From: Bacteroides sp. 51
Lineage (GTDB): Bacteria; Bacteroidota; Bacteroidia; Bacteroidales; Bacteroidaceae
Direction of reading: 5' to 3'
DNA: 64,000 bases
Assembly: GCF_010500965.1 (NCBI RefSeq)
Contig: NZ_QVMI01000007.1
Coordinates: 1-64,000, forward strand
Positions 52,384 through 61,500 of the stretch are shown here, piece after piece (position 1 is the first letter of the stretch; each line of letters opens with the position of its first letter). A model generated the notes under the pieces. The model saw nothing but the letters and a program-made list of their open reading frames with translations. It was not told the DNA's origin and made no database searches. A program made the translations under genes and the position numbers.

Positions 52384-52560
52384 TCATTTCGATATCAGAA
52401 GTAAGAAAATAACCCATATCATAAGATCTGGTTTTTCCTTTCTCATCTTCTCCATAGCCCGATAAGTCAGATTCCGTGCAGCCTGTTCGGACATATCCAT
52501 AACCTGAACTATTTCTTCATAGCTCATTTGATGAAGAAACTCAAGATATATGATTTTTAA
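52384..52560 (-). pseudogene. Remnant of a sigma-70-family factor (region 4)
   Basis: Minus-strand frame 52560-52384 encodes 58 residues, LKIIYLEFLHQMSYEEIVQV then MDMSEQAARNLTYRAMEKMR and a hydrophobic tail, ending in TGA. MSYEEIVQVMDMSEQAARNL matches the helix-turn-helix of region 4 of ECF-type sigma factors (the family's typical YLRY..MSYEEIA). An in-frame TAG lies directly upstream, there is no start codon, and regions 2 and 3 are absent, so it is a decayed gene end. It lies between the dipeptidase terminator and the phosphoglucomutase. Confidence 0.75.
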
Positions 52561-52582
52561 CTATTCCATCCAAATAACAAGA

Positions 52583-52606
52583 AAGGCCACCCCATTGGGC
52601 AGCCTT
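52583..52606 (-). terminator. Terminator of the dipeptidase gene
   Basis: The minus strand reads AAGGCTGCCC-AATG-GGGTGGCCTT followed by TCTTGTTATTT, 10 nt after the stop codon. Confidence 0.7.
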
Positions 52607-52615
52607 CCGTTAATT

Positions 52616-54253
52616 CTATTCGTTTATCTTATATCTGTCGCCAGTTTTTTTCACATATTCTTCGAGGAATTCCTTCGGATATCCCGGACGGATAACCCGT
52701 GCCGGACGACCAATTTCATTACGCAGGAACTTTCCGTCTTTTACTTGCTGAATGATACCATCGTTATATCTTACAATCAAAAATTCTCCCAGTTTCTTCC
52801 ATGTATGGAATGTATTTTGCGCTGTCATTCCCGTATAGTTGGTCAAAAATGCTTTCGCTGCTGCCGGATCTTTTTCATACAATTTTGTCGCAGTAGATTC
52901 AACACTTTCCTGCATTTCGTTGAATGTGGTTTCCAGTTCAGTCTGGACGGCACGCAAATCATCAATCATCAGGTTATAGCGTGGATAAACCATGTTGGAC
53001 ACCCAGTTATAGATCCAGAATGAAGATTCCCAGGAGAATGTAGCATAATCGGCTCCATTCGGTGCATAGCAATCGGGCACCTTGGTTGTACAGCAATATA
53101 CCGGAGTAAATACACTCATATTCGCATCGTCAAGCGTAAACCACAATACTCCACCGATTGGATTATGTTTATCGGCACGCATCTGAGATACGAAAACAAA
53201 TCCCGGTTGCTGAGTAGAAATAGGGCGTTCGTTGAAGTATTTCTGACCATCTACCTCAAAACTCAATGGAGAAAGGCGATAAGGCGTTTTGTATGGACCG
53301 GCGCCAAAATCATTAGAGATATCCAACGCGGTACCTTCATAATGATCGCGCATAGCGTTTTTAATATCTTGTACGGAGATCTTACGATTTGCCTTCAGAT
53401 AAAGCGGCATCGGATTATTTGTTTCTCCGGTAATATAAGGCAGAAACTCGTTGCCTCTGTCGGTAAACATATTGAAATAACTCCAAACGCGTGCTTCACA
53501 ATAACGACGACCGCCAAAATCCAACGGATTGTACGCATTGGCAAAACTAAAGTCTTTGTTTACGCCATCAAAGTAACCTTGCTCACGGGCAAAGGAAACC
53601 ACATCGGGAGAATATATGCAGTTGTTCTTATCATTCATATCAAAAGTATGGATGCGCGCCTGGTTGGCATGACCGGAAATACAATCATCGGGCACACGGA
53701 CAGCTACCCAAACTGCACCACGGATACCGGGGCCTTTGCCAATCATTTCCATGATCCAGATTTCGTTCGGGTCGGCAATCGTAAATGATTCACCACCACT
53801 GTAATAACCATATTGTTGCACCAAATCAGTCATTACTTTAATGGCTTCGCGAGCCGTACGGGAACGTTGCAAGCCGATATAAATCAGACTACCGTAGTCA
53901 ATAATACCCAGTGTATCTGTCAACTCAGGACGTCCACCAAAAGTAGTTTCGCCAATAGTTACCTGGAACTCATTGATATTTCCTACTACATTATAGGTTT
54001 GACGAGCTTGTTCGATCTGTCCCAAATACTTGCCTGTATCCCACTCGTAGACATCCAGCATAGTTCCTTTTTTATAGGTAGCAGCAGGATAGTGATACAG
54101 TTCACCAAAAAGGCCGTAGGAATCGGCCGAATAGGAAACAATGGTCGAACCATCTGTAGATGCGTTTTTACCTACAATCAAATTGGTACAAGCGAAAACT
54201 TCCGCCACGGCTACTAAGCATATAGCAGCACACAAGATCATCCTTTTTTTCAT
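52616..54253 (-). CDS. C69-family dipeptidase
   Basis: The 545-residue protein is an N-terminal-nucleophile hydrolase of peptidase family C69 (PepD). The signal peptide ends at EVFA, leaving the catalytic Cys at the new N-terminus in CTNLIVGKNASTDGS (~22); conserved VGNINEFQVTIGETTFGG follows. Secreted members process dipeptides in the periplasm. It lies 16 nt downstream of the M23 gene, and the two probably form an operon for cell-wall or peptide turnover. Confidence 0.92.
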   Translation of the reverse strand: MKKRMILCAAICLVAVAEVFACTNLIVGKNASTDGSTIVSYSADSYGLFGELYHYPAATYKKGTMLDVYEWDTGKYLGQIEQARQTYNVVGNINEFQVTIGETTFGGRPELTDTLGIIDYGSLIYIGLQRSRTAREAIKVMTDLVQQYGYYSGGESFTIADPNEIWIMEMIGKGPGIRGAVWVAVRVPDDCISGHANQARIHTFDMNDKNNCIYSPDVVSFAREQGYFDGVNKDFSFANAYNPLDFGGRRYCEARVWSYFNMFTDRGNEFLPYITGETNNPMPLYLKANRKISVQDIKNAMRDHYEGTALDISNDFGAGPYKTPYRLSPLSFEVDGQKYFNERPISTQQPGFVFVSQMRADKHNPIGGVLWFTLDDANMSVFTPVYCCTTKVPDCYAPNGADYATFSWESSFWIYNWVSNMVYPRYNLMIDDLRAVQTELETTFNEMQESVESTATKLYEKDPAAAKAFLTNYTGMTAQNTFHTWKKLGEFLIVRYNDGIIQQVKDGKFLRNEIGRPARVIRPGYPKEFLEEYVKKTGDRYKINE

Positions 54254-54269
54254 GTTCCAGTAAGTTTAT

Positions 54270-55925
54270 TTAATAATTAAATTGATTTCGTTCTATGGTT
54301 ACATTACCACAACCATCTTCTACGGTAAACTCCACGATGTGCTTACCGCTTTTCTTCACCCGCTTCGGATCAATTGTATATTCTATCAATCCGCTCATGG
54401 AGTTATGACGTCCGAAAAGCGCATATTCACCATCAACAGTTCCTTTGTAAGATTTAATACCCGTTTGTTCTTCTTTTACTTTATAAATAATCTTTCCGCT
54501 CTTTGCCCAATTTGCTGGGTTAACGGCCGTTACTGTAGGCGGTATCGTATCAATGGCAATGGTATAGGTTCCCAGTTCACGTATGCGCGACTTGACATAA
54601 CCGTCCTCATATTTTCCTCCGACAGAGCTAAACTGGCCTTTATTGTTTACCCGCACCATATAGTACTTCGTGGTGTCGGCAATCACCTTCCGGCGAACGC
54701 CAATCTGTATATCGCAGTAACGATGCAGAGGCACCCATTCATTATGTAACTGATAAGTAAAAGCTACCGCTGCGGAATCTGCACGAACAGCATAGTTCAA
54801 CGCCACATCGTCATACAACATTCCCCTCGGAATAACCAGATCCAATCCCGGTTCCTGTAGATAATTCACTTTGTTCCAACGGAAAATATGCCTATCGCGC
54901 TGTCCTAAAGGCTTTATCGCCTGTGGAGTACCTTTTACAACAAAGCTAAACCGACTGGTATTTCCATAACCATCCTTCAATGTGTACCGGAAACGATAAT
55001 TCCGCTCTTCATTTATAGTAATCAGTCCGCGGTTATCATTGCTGGCCGTAAGCATACGGAGTGTATTACCCGGTTCGATAAATGATTTCATATATTTATT
55101 ATCGTAAGCCCAGGAGTTGATCATGCGGTTCTCATATTCCGAAAAACGATCTACAACACTGCGGAATACTTCTTCACCATCTACTTCGAGAATAACCGTA
55201 TGTACACCATACCGGTTGCCTACCTCATTCATATGGTCATAAGCCCGGATGGCCGAGCCTATAACACCCCACGCCCGGATGGTATCTTTCTGATTCAGTC
55301 CAAACGTTTGGGGAGTACTTTTTTTATTCACCACACCTTTTTCCATTTGAGGGAAAAGCATAAAGCCCATAACTTCGGGAGCACGGGTATCTTTCAGGTG
55401 TTTTTTAAAGAAAGGAAGTGGGTCAATATAATCGCCGGTTGCATCTTCAAACATATCCAGGTGCAGATGGGGGCCAAAGGAATATCCGGTATTCCCACTC
55501 CAGGCAATCTGTTGTCCGGCTTTCACCCGGTATTCATCTTTTTCGGGAGTAATCGTCACTTCCCAGGATTCATTGGTGTACTGTAAATCCTCCACACGTT
55601 GGGCTATAGGAGATACAAAGCCCGAAAGATGGCGGTTTATGGTCGAGTAACCATTATCATAGCAAACATCGAGCACGTATCCCGACCCATGTGTTACGCG
55701 TATACGTGATATATAACCATCGGCAATGGCAAGGACTTTCTTTCCGGAAGCGCCTTGTGTTTTAAAATCCAATCCGCCATGAAAGTGGTTGGCGCGCAAT
55801 TCTCCGAAATTACCGCTCAGGAAGAGTGGAAAATCAAATGGTGGAGTAAATTTGGCTTGGGGTGCTTCCTGTGCATGAACCTGGAAACCGCAGATCAATA
55901 GGAAAGCAGCAATATATTTTTTCAT
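54270..55925 (-). CDS. M23-family metallopeptidase (LytM-type), secreted
   Basis: The start is set at ATG 55925 (551 residues) with signal peptide MKKYIAAFLLICGFQVHAQ. An M23 domain (~25-180) contains the zinc ligands in HFHGGLDFKTQG (~47) and GPHLHLDMF (~156) and LSGNFGELRANHFH. A long beta-rich C-terminal region (~185-551) of Ig-like repeats follows, as in Bacteroidetes relatives. It cuts peptidoglycan cross-bridges or acts as a surface scaffold. Expression is from a predicted promoter just upstream, with the dipeptidase downstream. Confidence 0.9.
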   Translation of the reverse strand: MKKYIAAFLLICGFQVHAQEAPQAKFTPPFDFPLFLSGNFGELRANHFHGGLDFKTQGASGKKVLAIADGYISRIRVTHGSGYVLDVCYDNGYSTINRHLSGFVSPIAQRVEDLQYTNESWEVTITPEKDEYRVKAGQQIAWSGNTGYSFGPHLHLDMFEDATGDYIDPLPFFKKHLKDTRAPEVMGFMLFPQMEKGVVNKKSTPQTFGLNQKDTIRAWGVIGSAIRAYDHMNEVGNRYGVHTVILEVDGEEVFRSVVDRFSEYENRMINSWAYDNKYMKSFIEPGNTLRMLTASNDNRGLITINEERNYRFRYTLKDGYGNTSRFSFVVKGTPQAIKPLGQRDRHIFRWNKVNYLQEPGLDLVIPRGMLYDDVALNYAVRADSAAVAFTYQLHNEWVPLHRYCDIQIGVRRKVIADTTKYYMVRVNNKGQFSSVGGKYEDGYVKSRIRELGTYTIAIDTIPPTVTAVNPANWAKSGKIIYKVKEEQTGIKSYKGTVDGEYALFGRHNSMSGLIEYTIDPKRVKKSGKHIVEFTVEDGCGNVTIERNQFNY

Positions 55926-55971
55926 TATGATAATTCTTTCTTTGGTTGTCGGCAAAAAGCCGCTAAATATG

Positions 55972-55979
55972 CAAATATA
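55972..55979 (-). promoter_or_regulatory. -7 promoter box for the M23-dipeptidase operon
   Basis: The minus strand reads TATATTTG (TAnnTTTG), 47 nt before the M23 ATG. Confidence 0.5.
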
Positions 55980-56058
55980 CTGTATTTTAATTAATAGTTG
56001 AGAATTGAAAATTGAAAATTAACCTACAAGACCACTAAGTTCTTTCTAATTGGCAATC

Positions 56059-56156
56059 TGTAGGGGCGGGCCTTGTGTCCGCCCTCGACGCCGCAAGATG
56101 TATCATTAGTTTCACCATTCGCCGTCGAGGGCAGACACAAGGCCTGCCCCTACGGT
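56059..56156. repeat. GC-rich inverted repeat with CTGTAGGGGCGGGCC ends
   Basis: CTGTAGGGGCGGGCCTTGTG...GAGGGC is mirrored by ...GCCCTCG...CCTGCCCCTACGG. The first 12 bp are shared with the element at 17360. It lies in the 390-bp divergent gap between the M23 gene and ald, which otherwise contains promoter sequence only. Confidence 0.8.
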
Positions 56157-56315
56157 ATGTGGTGTCACGCCAAAATCTGGGTACAATGCCTCGCTACCGC
56201 ATGGAAACTTGGCAACGCCTCGCTGTCCGCGTGTTGTAAAACATATCGGTTAAAGTGACAATGTGTGCAATTTATTTCTAACTTACGGCATGTTTAACCC
56301 CTAAATACTAACAAT

Positions 56316-57422
56316 ATGATAATTGGAATTCCAAAAGAAATCAAGAACAATGAGAACCGTGTAGGTATGACCCCAAGTGGCGTTGGTGAACTTGTTAAAA
56401 GAGGGCATACAGTTTATGTACAACATACTGCGGGTAGCAATAGTGGATTTCCGGATGAAGAATATCTAGATGTTGGTGCGAAGATTCTGCCTACGATTGA
56501 AGAGGTTTATGGCATTGCAGAAATGATCGTTAAGGTAAAAGAGCCTATTGAGCCGGAATATAAACTGATCAAAAAAGATCAGCTATTGTTTACTTATTTT
56601 CATTTTGCATCTGAGGAAAAGTTGACACTTGCTATGATTGAAACCGGTTCCGTTTGTCTGGCATATGAAACCGTAGAAAAGCCAGACGGTAGTTTGCCAC
56701 TACTTGTCCCGATGAGTGAGGTTGCCGGACGTATGTCAACCCAGCAAGGTGCCCGTTTCCTCGAAAAGCCTCAGGGTGGAAAAGGGCTTCTAATGGGTGG
56801 AGTTCCCGGTGTTAAACCAGCCAAAGTACTGGTACTTGGCGGAGGGGTTGTAGGCTACAGCGCTGCTCTTATGGCTGCCGGACTGGGTGCCGATGTAACA
56901 ATCACAGATATCTCCCTTCCGCGGCTACGTCATCTGGATGAAGTAATGCCGGCTAATGTAAAAACACTATATTCATCTACTCATAATATTATAAAAGAAT
57001 TACCATCTACCGACCTGATTATCGGAGCTGTATTAATTCCCGGTACAAAAGCGCCACATATCATTACACGGGATATGCTCAGATATTTGGGTAAAGGAAG
57101 CGTATTGGTAGATGTAGCCATCGACCAGGGCGGTTGCTTTGAAACCTCCCACCCCACTACACATGCCGAACCGTCATACGTAGTAGATGATATCGTTCAC
57201 TATTGTGTAGCCAATATCCCGGGAGCAGTACCTCGTACTTCAACCATGGCATTAACCAATGCTACACTACCTTATACGATACAATTGGCCGATAAAGGTT
57301 GGAAAGAAGCCTGCCGTCAGGATCCCGCTTTAGCACTAGGCTTGAATGTAGTTAACGGCAAGGTCGTTTATGAAGCTGTTGCAGAAACTTTCGGACTTAA
57401 GTATGAACCACTAGTATTATAA
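56316..57422 (+). CDS. ald: Alanine dehydrogenase
   Basis: The 368-residue enzyme interconverts alanine and pyruvate plus ammonia with NAD. The N-terminal MIIGIPKEIKNNENRVGMTP, the NAD-binding GGGVVGYSAALMAAGLGAD (~175) and the catalytic Lys/His in KVKEP and TYFHFA (~75-97) are all present. Length is standard. It could recycle alanine made by the aspartate decarboxylase pathway, though they are not linked in an operon. The stop is followed 5 nt later by a palindrome tetrad. Confidence 0.95.
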   Translation: MIIGIPKEIKNNENRVGMTPSGVGELVKRGHTVYVQHTAGSNSGFPDEEYLDVGAKILPTIEEVYGIAEMIVKVKEPIEPEYKLIKKDQLLFTYFHFASEEKLTLAMIETGSVCLAYETVEKPDGSLPLLVPMSEVAGRMSTQQGARFLEKPQGGKGLLMGGVPGVKPAKVLVLGGGVVGYSAALMAAGLGADVTITDISLPRLRHLDEVMPANVKTLYSSTHNIIKELPSTDLIIGAVLIPGTKAPHIITRDMLRYLGKGSVLVDVAIDQGGCFETSHPTTHAEPSYVVDDIVHYCVANIPGAVPRTSTMALTNATLPYTIQLADKGWKEACRQDPALALGLNVVNGKVVYEAVAETFGLKYEPLVL

Positions 57423-57426
57423 ACGA

Positions 57427-57506
57427 ATAACTCTAAGAGTTGTTGTGATAACTCGAGGAGTTATTCCCATAACTTTAAGAGTTGTGCTGACAACTCTTAG
57501 AGTTAT
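57427..57506. repeat. Palindrome tetrad 3 (AACTC..GAGTT family), 21-bp period
   Basis: Units start at 57427, 57448, 57469 and 57490 with 4-bp spacers. Unit 1 (ATAACTCTAAGAGTTGT) is the exact reverse complement of unit 4 (ACAACTCTTAGAGTTAT). It lies between the convergent ald and nitronate-monooxygenase-like genes. Confidence 0.9.
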
Positions 57507-57524
57507 GGATATCATGTAAAGGAG

Positions 57525-58499
57525 TTAAAATATCGAATAGTTACGATTCACAGCCTTATTATAGTTTTCAATCAATTCCGTCATCACTTCGTCTACAGAT
57601 TCGATTTGCCGGAAGAGTGCAGCAACCTGACCTATTTCCAACTCTCCTTCTTCCAGGTCGCCCTCAAAGATTCCTTTTTTAGCTCTTCCGCGTCCTAACA
57701 ACTCACGCAATTCTTCTGCCGAAGCACCCCTGTTTTCAGCTTCTTCCACAGCATCTCTGAATGTATTCTTCACTAATCGTGTAGGAGCCAGTTTCTTCAG
57801 CAACAGTTTGGTATCTCCTTCGTTTAAACGAAGGCTGTATTCTTTAAAAGCTTCACTAGCGGAACTTTCTTTTGTCAAAGCAAAACGAGTTCCTATCTGT
57901 ACACCTTCGGCACCCAATACAGTTGCAGCAAATATGGATTCTCCCGTACCAATTCCTCCGGCAGCGATTAAAGGTAAAGTTGTTGCCTTACGAACAGCAG
58001 GAATAAGGCAAAGCGTTGTAGTCTCTTCCCTACCGTTATGCCCTCCGGCTTCAAATCCTTCAGCCACGATAGCATCTACCCCAGCCTCTTCACACTTAAT
58101 AGCAAATTTTGACGACGACACCACATGGGCTACCGTAATTCCCCGATGCTGCAACCAAGCTGTCCAGGTTTTAGGATTCCCGGCAGAAGTAAATACTATT
58201 TTTACTTTTTCTTCGACCAGGATTTGCATAATTTCTTCAATCTGCGGATACATTAATGGAACATTCACCCCAAAAGGTTTATCTGTGGCCGTACGGCATT
58301 TACGGATATGCTCCCGCAATACTTCAGGGTACATAGAACCTGCTCCCAGAAGGCCAAGTCCACCGGCATTACTTACCGCAGAAGCCAATCGCCAACCGCT
58401 ACACCACACCATACCACCCTGTATAATAGGGTACTTTATTCCGAAAAGAGAAGTTAGCGGCAATGTGCCGCTGCGAGGTTTATCGTTATTTGCATCCAT
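57525..58499 (-). CDS. NMO/FabK-like FMN-dependent oxidoreductase
   Basis: The start is set at ATG 58499 (324 residues). The TIM-barrel protein has YPIIQGGMVWCSG (~23), the FMN-phosphate AAGGIGTGESI (~180) and GAEGVQIGTRFALT (~196) motifs, and the active-site His in EAGGHNG (~155). It fits nitronate monooxygenases and the closely related enoyl-ACP reductase FabK; sequence alone does not separate them. Residues KPRSGTLPLTS near the N-terminus are encoded by an AGCGGCAATGTGCCGC repeat. Confidence 0.88.
   Translation of the reverse strand: MDANNDKPRSGTLPLTSLFGIKYPIIQGGMVWCSGWRLASAVSNAGGLGLLGAGSMYPEVLREHIRKCRTATDKPFGVNVPLMYPQIEEIMQILVEEKVKIVFTSAGNPKTWTAWLQHRGITVAHVVSSSKFAIKCEEAGVDAIVAEGFEAGGHNGREETTTLCLIPAVRKATTLPLIAAGGIGTGESIFAATVLGAEGVQIGTRFALTKESSASEAFKEYSLRLNEGDTKLLLKKLAPTRLVKNTFRDAVEEAENRGASAEELRELLGRGRAKKGIFEGDLEEGELEIGQVAALFRQIESVDEVMTELIENYNKAVNRNYSIF
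58456..58481. repeat. AGCGGCAAGGTGCCGC repeat, copy 4 (coding)
   Basis: AGCGGCAATGTGCCGCTGCG lies in frame near the 5' end of the oxidoreductase gene and encodes part of its N-terminal extension. Confidence 0.75.
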
Positions 58500-58560
58500 T
58501 TTATAAAAAACTAAAGATAAGATACAAAAATACAAAGAAATAGTTTATACCCCTCCCCGC

Positions 58561-61500
58561 CTACTCATTATTGTTCTTTACCTTTGTTGATATTTCTTTT
58601 TTCCTATATTCGCTCGGTGTATAACCAAACAGACTTTTGAAGCATTTGTTGTAATATCTGGCATCTGAAAACCCTAATGAAAAAGCAATTTCGCTGATAT
58701 TAAGTTCAGGATTGTTCAACAACATCTCCGAACTCTTTTTCAATCTGATATTCAGGATAAAGTTATTGGGAGTAAGCCCTGTAACACCTTTGATTTTACT
58801 AAATAAGGAGGTACGTCCCAATCCCATTTTGGATGCAAAGATGTCTATATTAAAATCGCTATTACTCAAATTCTGTTCTACTACCTTGGTGGCCTTTTCA
58901 ATTATTTTCTGGTCAATTGCAGTTGTTGCAATATTTAAGTCCGCCAACGTTGGTTGCTGTATGAATTTAGTTTGCAATATTTTTCTGGAATTAATAAGGT
59001 TGTTGCATCTTAATATCAGCAGTTTTAAATCGAATGGCTTTACAATATAATCATCCGCGCCTAACCGCAGTCCTTCAAATTTATGTTCAACAGCCGTCTT
59101 AGCCGTTAATAAGATAACCGGGATATGACATGTGTCGAGATTATTCTTTATCATGGAGCAAAGGTCTATACCCGACATTTTTGGCATCATGATATCACTA
59201 ATGATTAAATCCGGCAACAATTCTCTGGCCTTTTGAAGGCCATCTTCACCGTCAACAGCAGTTTCTACCATAAACAATGGGGACAGAACTTCTTCCAATA
59301 AATTCCTGACATCCTCATTATCTTCCACTATCACTATTCTGCTTCTCTCTGTTTCATTCCCGGAGGACTTCAGCATTTCTTCCACAAACTCGGGTTCAAG
59401 GTCACTATCATTAACAACTGCCACCTCGGCGGCCTTACGAATGACATTAGCATCAAAATGAGCATCTCCCGTTTTTAGACTGACTGTAAAAGTAGAACCT
59501 TTATTCAATTCACTTTTTACTTTTATACATCCCGAATGAGCCTCTACAATACCTTTAGCCAAAGCTAAGCCAATTCCTGTTCCCGAAATCTTGTTTGAAA
59601 AATCGGCCTGAAAGAAACGATCAAATATTCTTTCCATTTTACTCAGTTCAATTCCCTGACCAGTATCCGTCACCGAAAAAGAGATGGTATCCTTTACACT
59701 CCTGACAGATAAAGTTATAGCCCCTCCCTTGGGGGTATATTTAAAAGCATTCGACAAAAGGTTGTTTATCACCTTCTGCATTTGCTCTTTGTCAATCCAC
59801 ACAAACGCTTCATCCAAATCTTTCTCAAAATTGAATGTAATCTGATTGTTAGACGCATATTCTTTAAAGGTCAGATAGATTTCTTCAATCAACTCTACCA
59901 GATTCAAGTATGATATTTTTAACTGCAAATATCCTTGTTCCTGTTTCCTGAAATCCAATAATTCATTTATCAATGCATACAGGTTATTCGCATTCTTATT
60001 AATATTCATGATTTTATTATACACCATCGGAGGAACATTAAACGATTGCAGAAGATGCTCGGTCTGTCCCATGATTAAAGTAATAGGTGTCCGGATCTCA
60101 TGTGAGATATTAGTAAAGAAGCGTAATTTAGCCTGAGTGATTTCTTCATTCTTCTCTTTTTCTTTTTTCTCTAATTCCAATGATGTCCTCAGGTTAAAAC
60201 GTGCCTTCATCTGCTTCAGCACCCAATATATAATAGCCGCCAGAATTAAAATATAAACCAGATAAGCAAGCCATGTCCTGTAAAAAGGAGGCTCTACTAT
60301 AATTTTCATCTGTTTGGTTATCTCCGGAAAATCTTTTGCTCTTAATTCCAACAGGTATTCTCCGGGATTCAGGTTGGTATAAGTCAACATTCGTCCAAAC
60401 TGAGCATCCATCCATTCCGATTCATAGCCATATAAACGGTATTCTACATCATCCTGAAAGGATTTAATATAATTATCTGTGGTAAAGCAAATAGAAAAAG
60501 CAGAAGTCCGGGGTTGGATATTTATCTGATCAACATAAGGTACGGAAGATGATAAAACAGCGGGAGCATCACCCTGGCTTATTTCTTTATTATTTATATA
60601 TAATTTGGTAAATTGAATATTAAAAGGTTTACGTATAGGTTGTAGGTCGTCTTCCGAAAACATTACCATTCCTGTAACACCTCCTGCAAAAATGTCTCCT
60701 TGTGAGGAAACAAAAAGGCTCCCTTCGTTAATGGTCGACAAAGGAAAACCATTTTTATAAGAGTAATTAGAGAATTTATCCTTATCCATATCATAAGACG
60801 ATACTCCAACATTTGTACCTATCAGGATATGGTTGGTCATGGATGCCGCAAGTGCAGTAATGGTATTATCTATAAGATTATCTTTCTCTTGCGTGTAAAC
60901 TTGAAAATCATTACTATCGGGGCGAAACAAGTTCAATCCTCCTCCATTGGTTCCCACCCATATTTGTTGTTTTTTGTCCTCAATTATACAATTGATGCTA
61001 TTAGAACTTAAGCTGTTGGTCGCATCATTTTTATTTGTATAATGAAACAATGCCTTATGGTTTAAATCATAGCAAAACAATCCTTTTTTCTCGGTTCCCA
61101 CCCATAGTTTATTATGAGAATCAATAATCATCGAAGTTACCAATGTATTGATTTCCGGCAAGAAATGGGTACTCTTCCGGGTTTCAGGATCATAAAGCCG
61201 TACACCTATGGTAGATCCAATTACCAATTTATTATCATACGGTCGTATAGCCCAAATGTGCCTGCCAAAATAATTACTTGGATCGTTGATATCGCTCTTA
61301 TAAACAATTGTTTTTTGAGTAGCTATATCAAAGCGGATAATCTCATACAAATGTGTTCCTAGCCATAAACAATGTTCGGAGGAATCGTAATAAATTTCCT
61401 TATAGTTATTGCCTGGGATGCTATAAGATACAAATTCTGTTGTTTGTGGATTGAATGAAGCAATGCTGCTTCCCCCTTCGGTGGTAATCCAGATAAGTTT

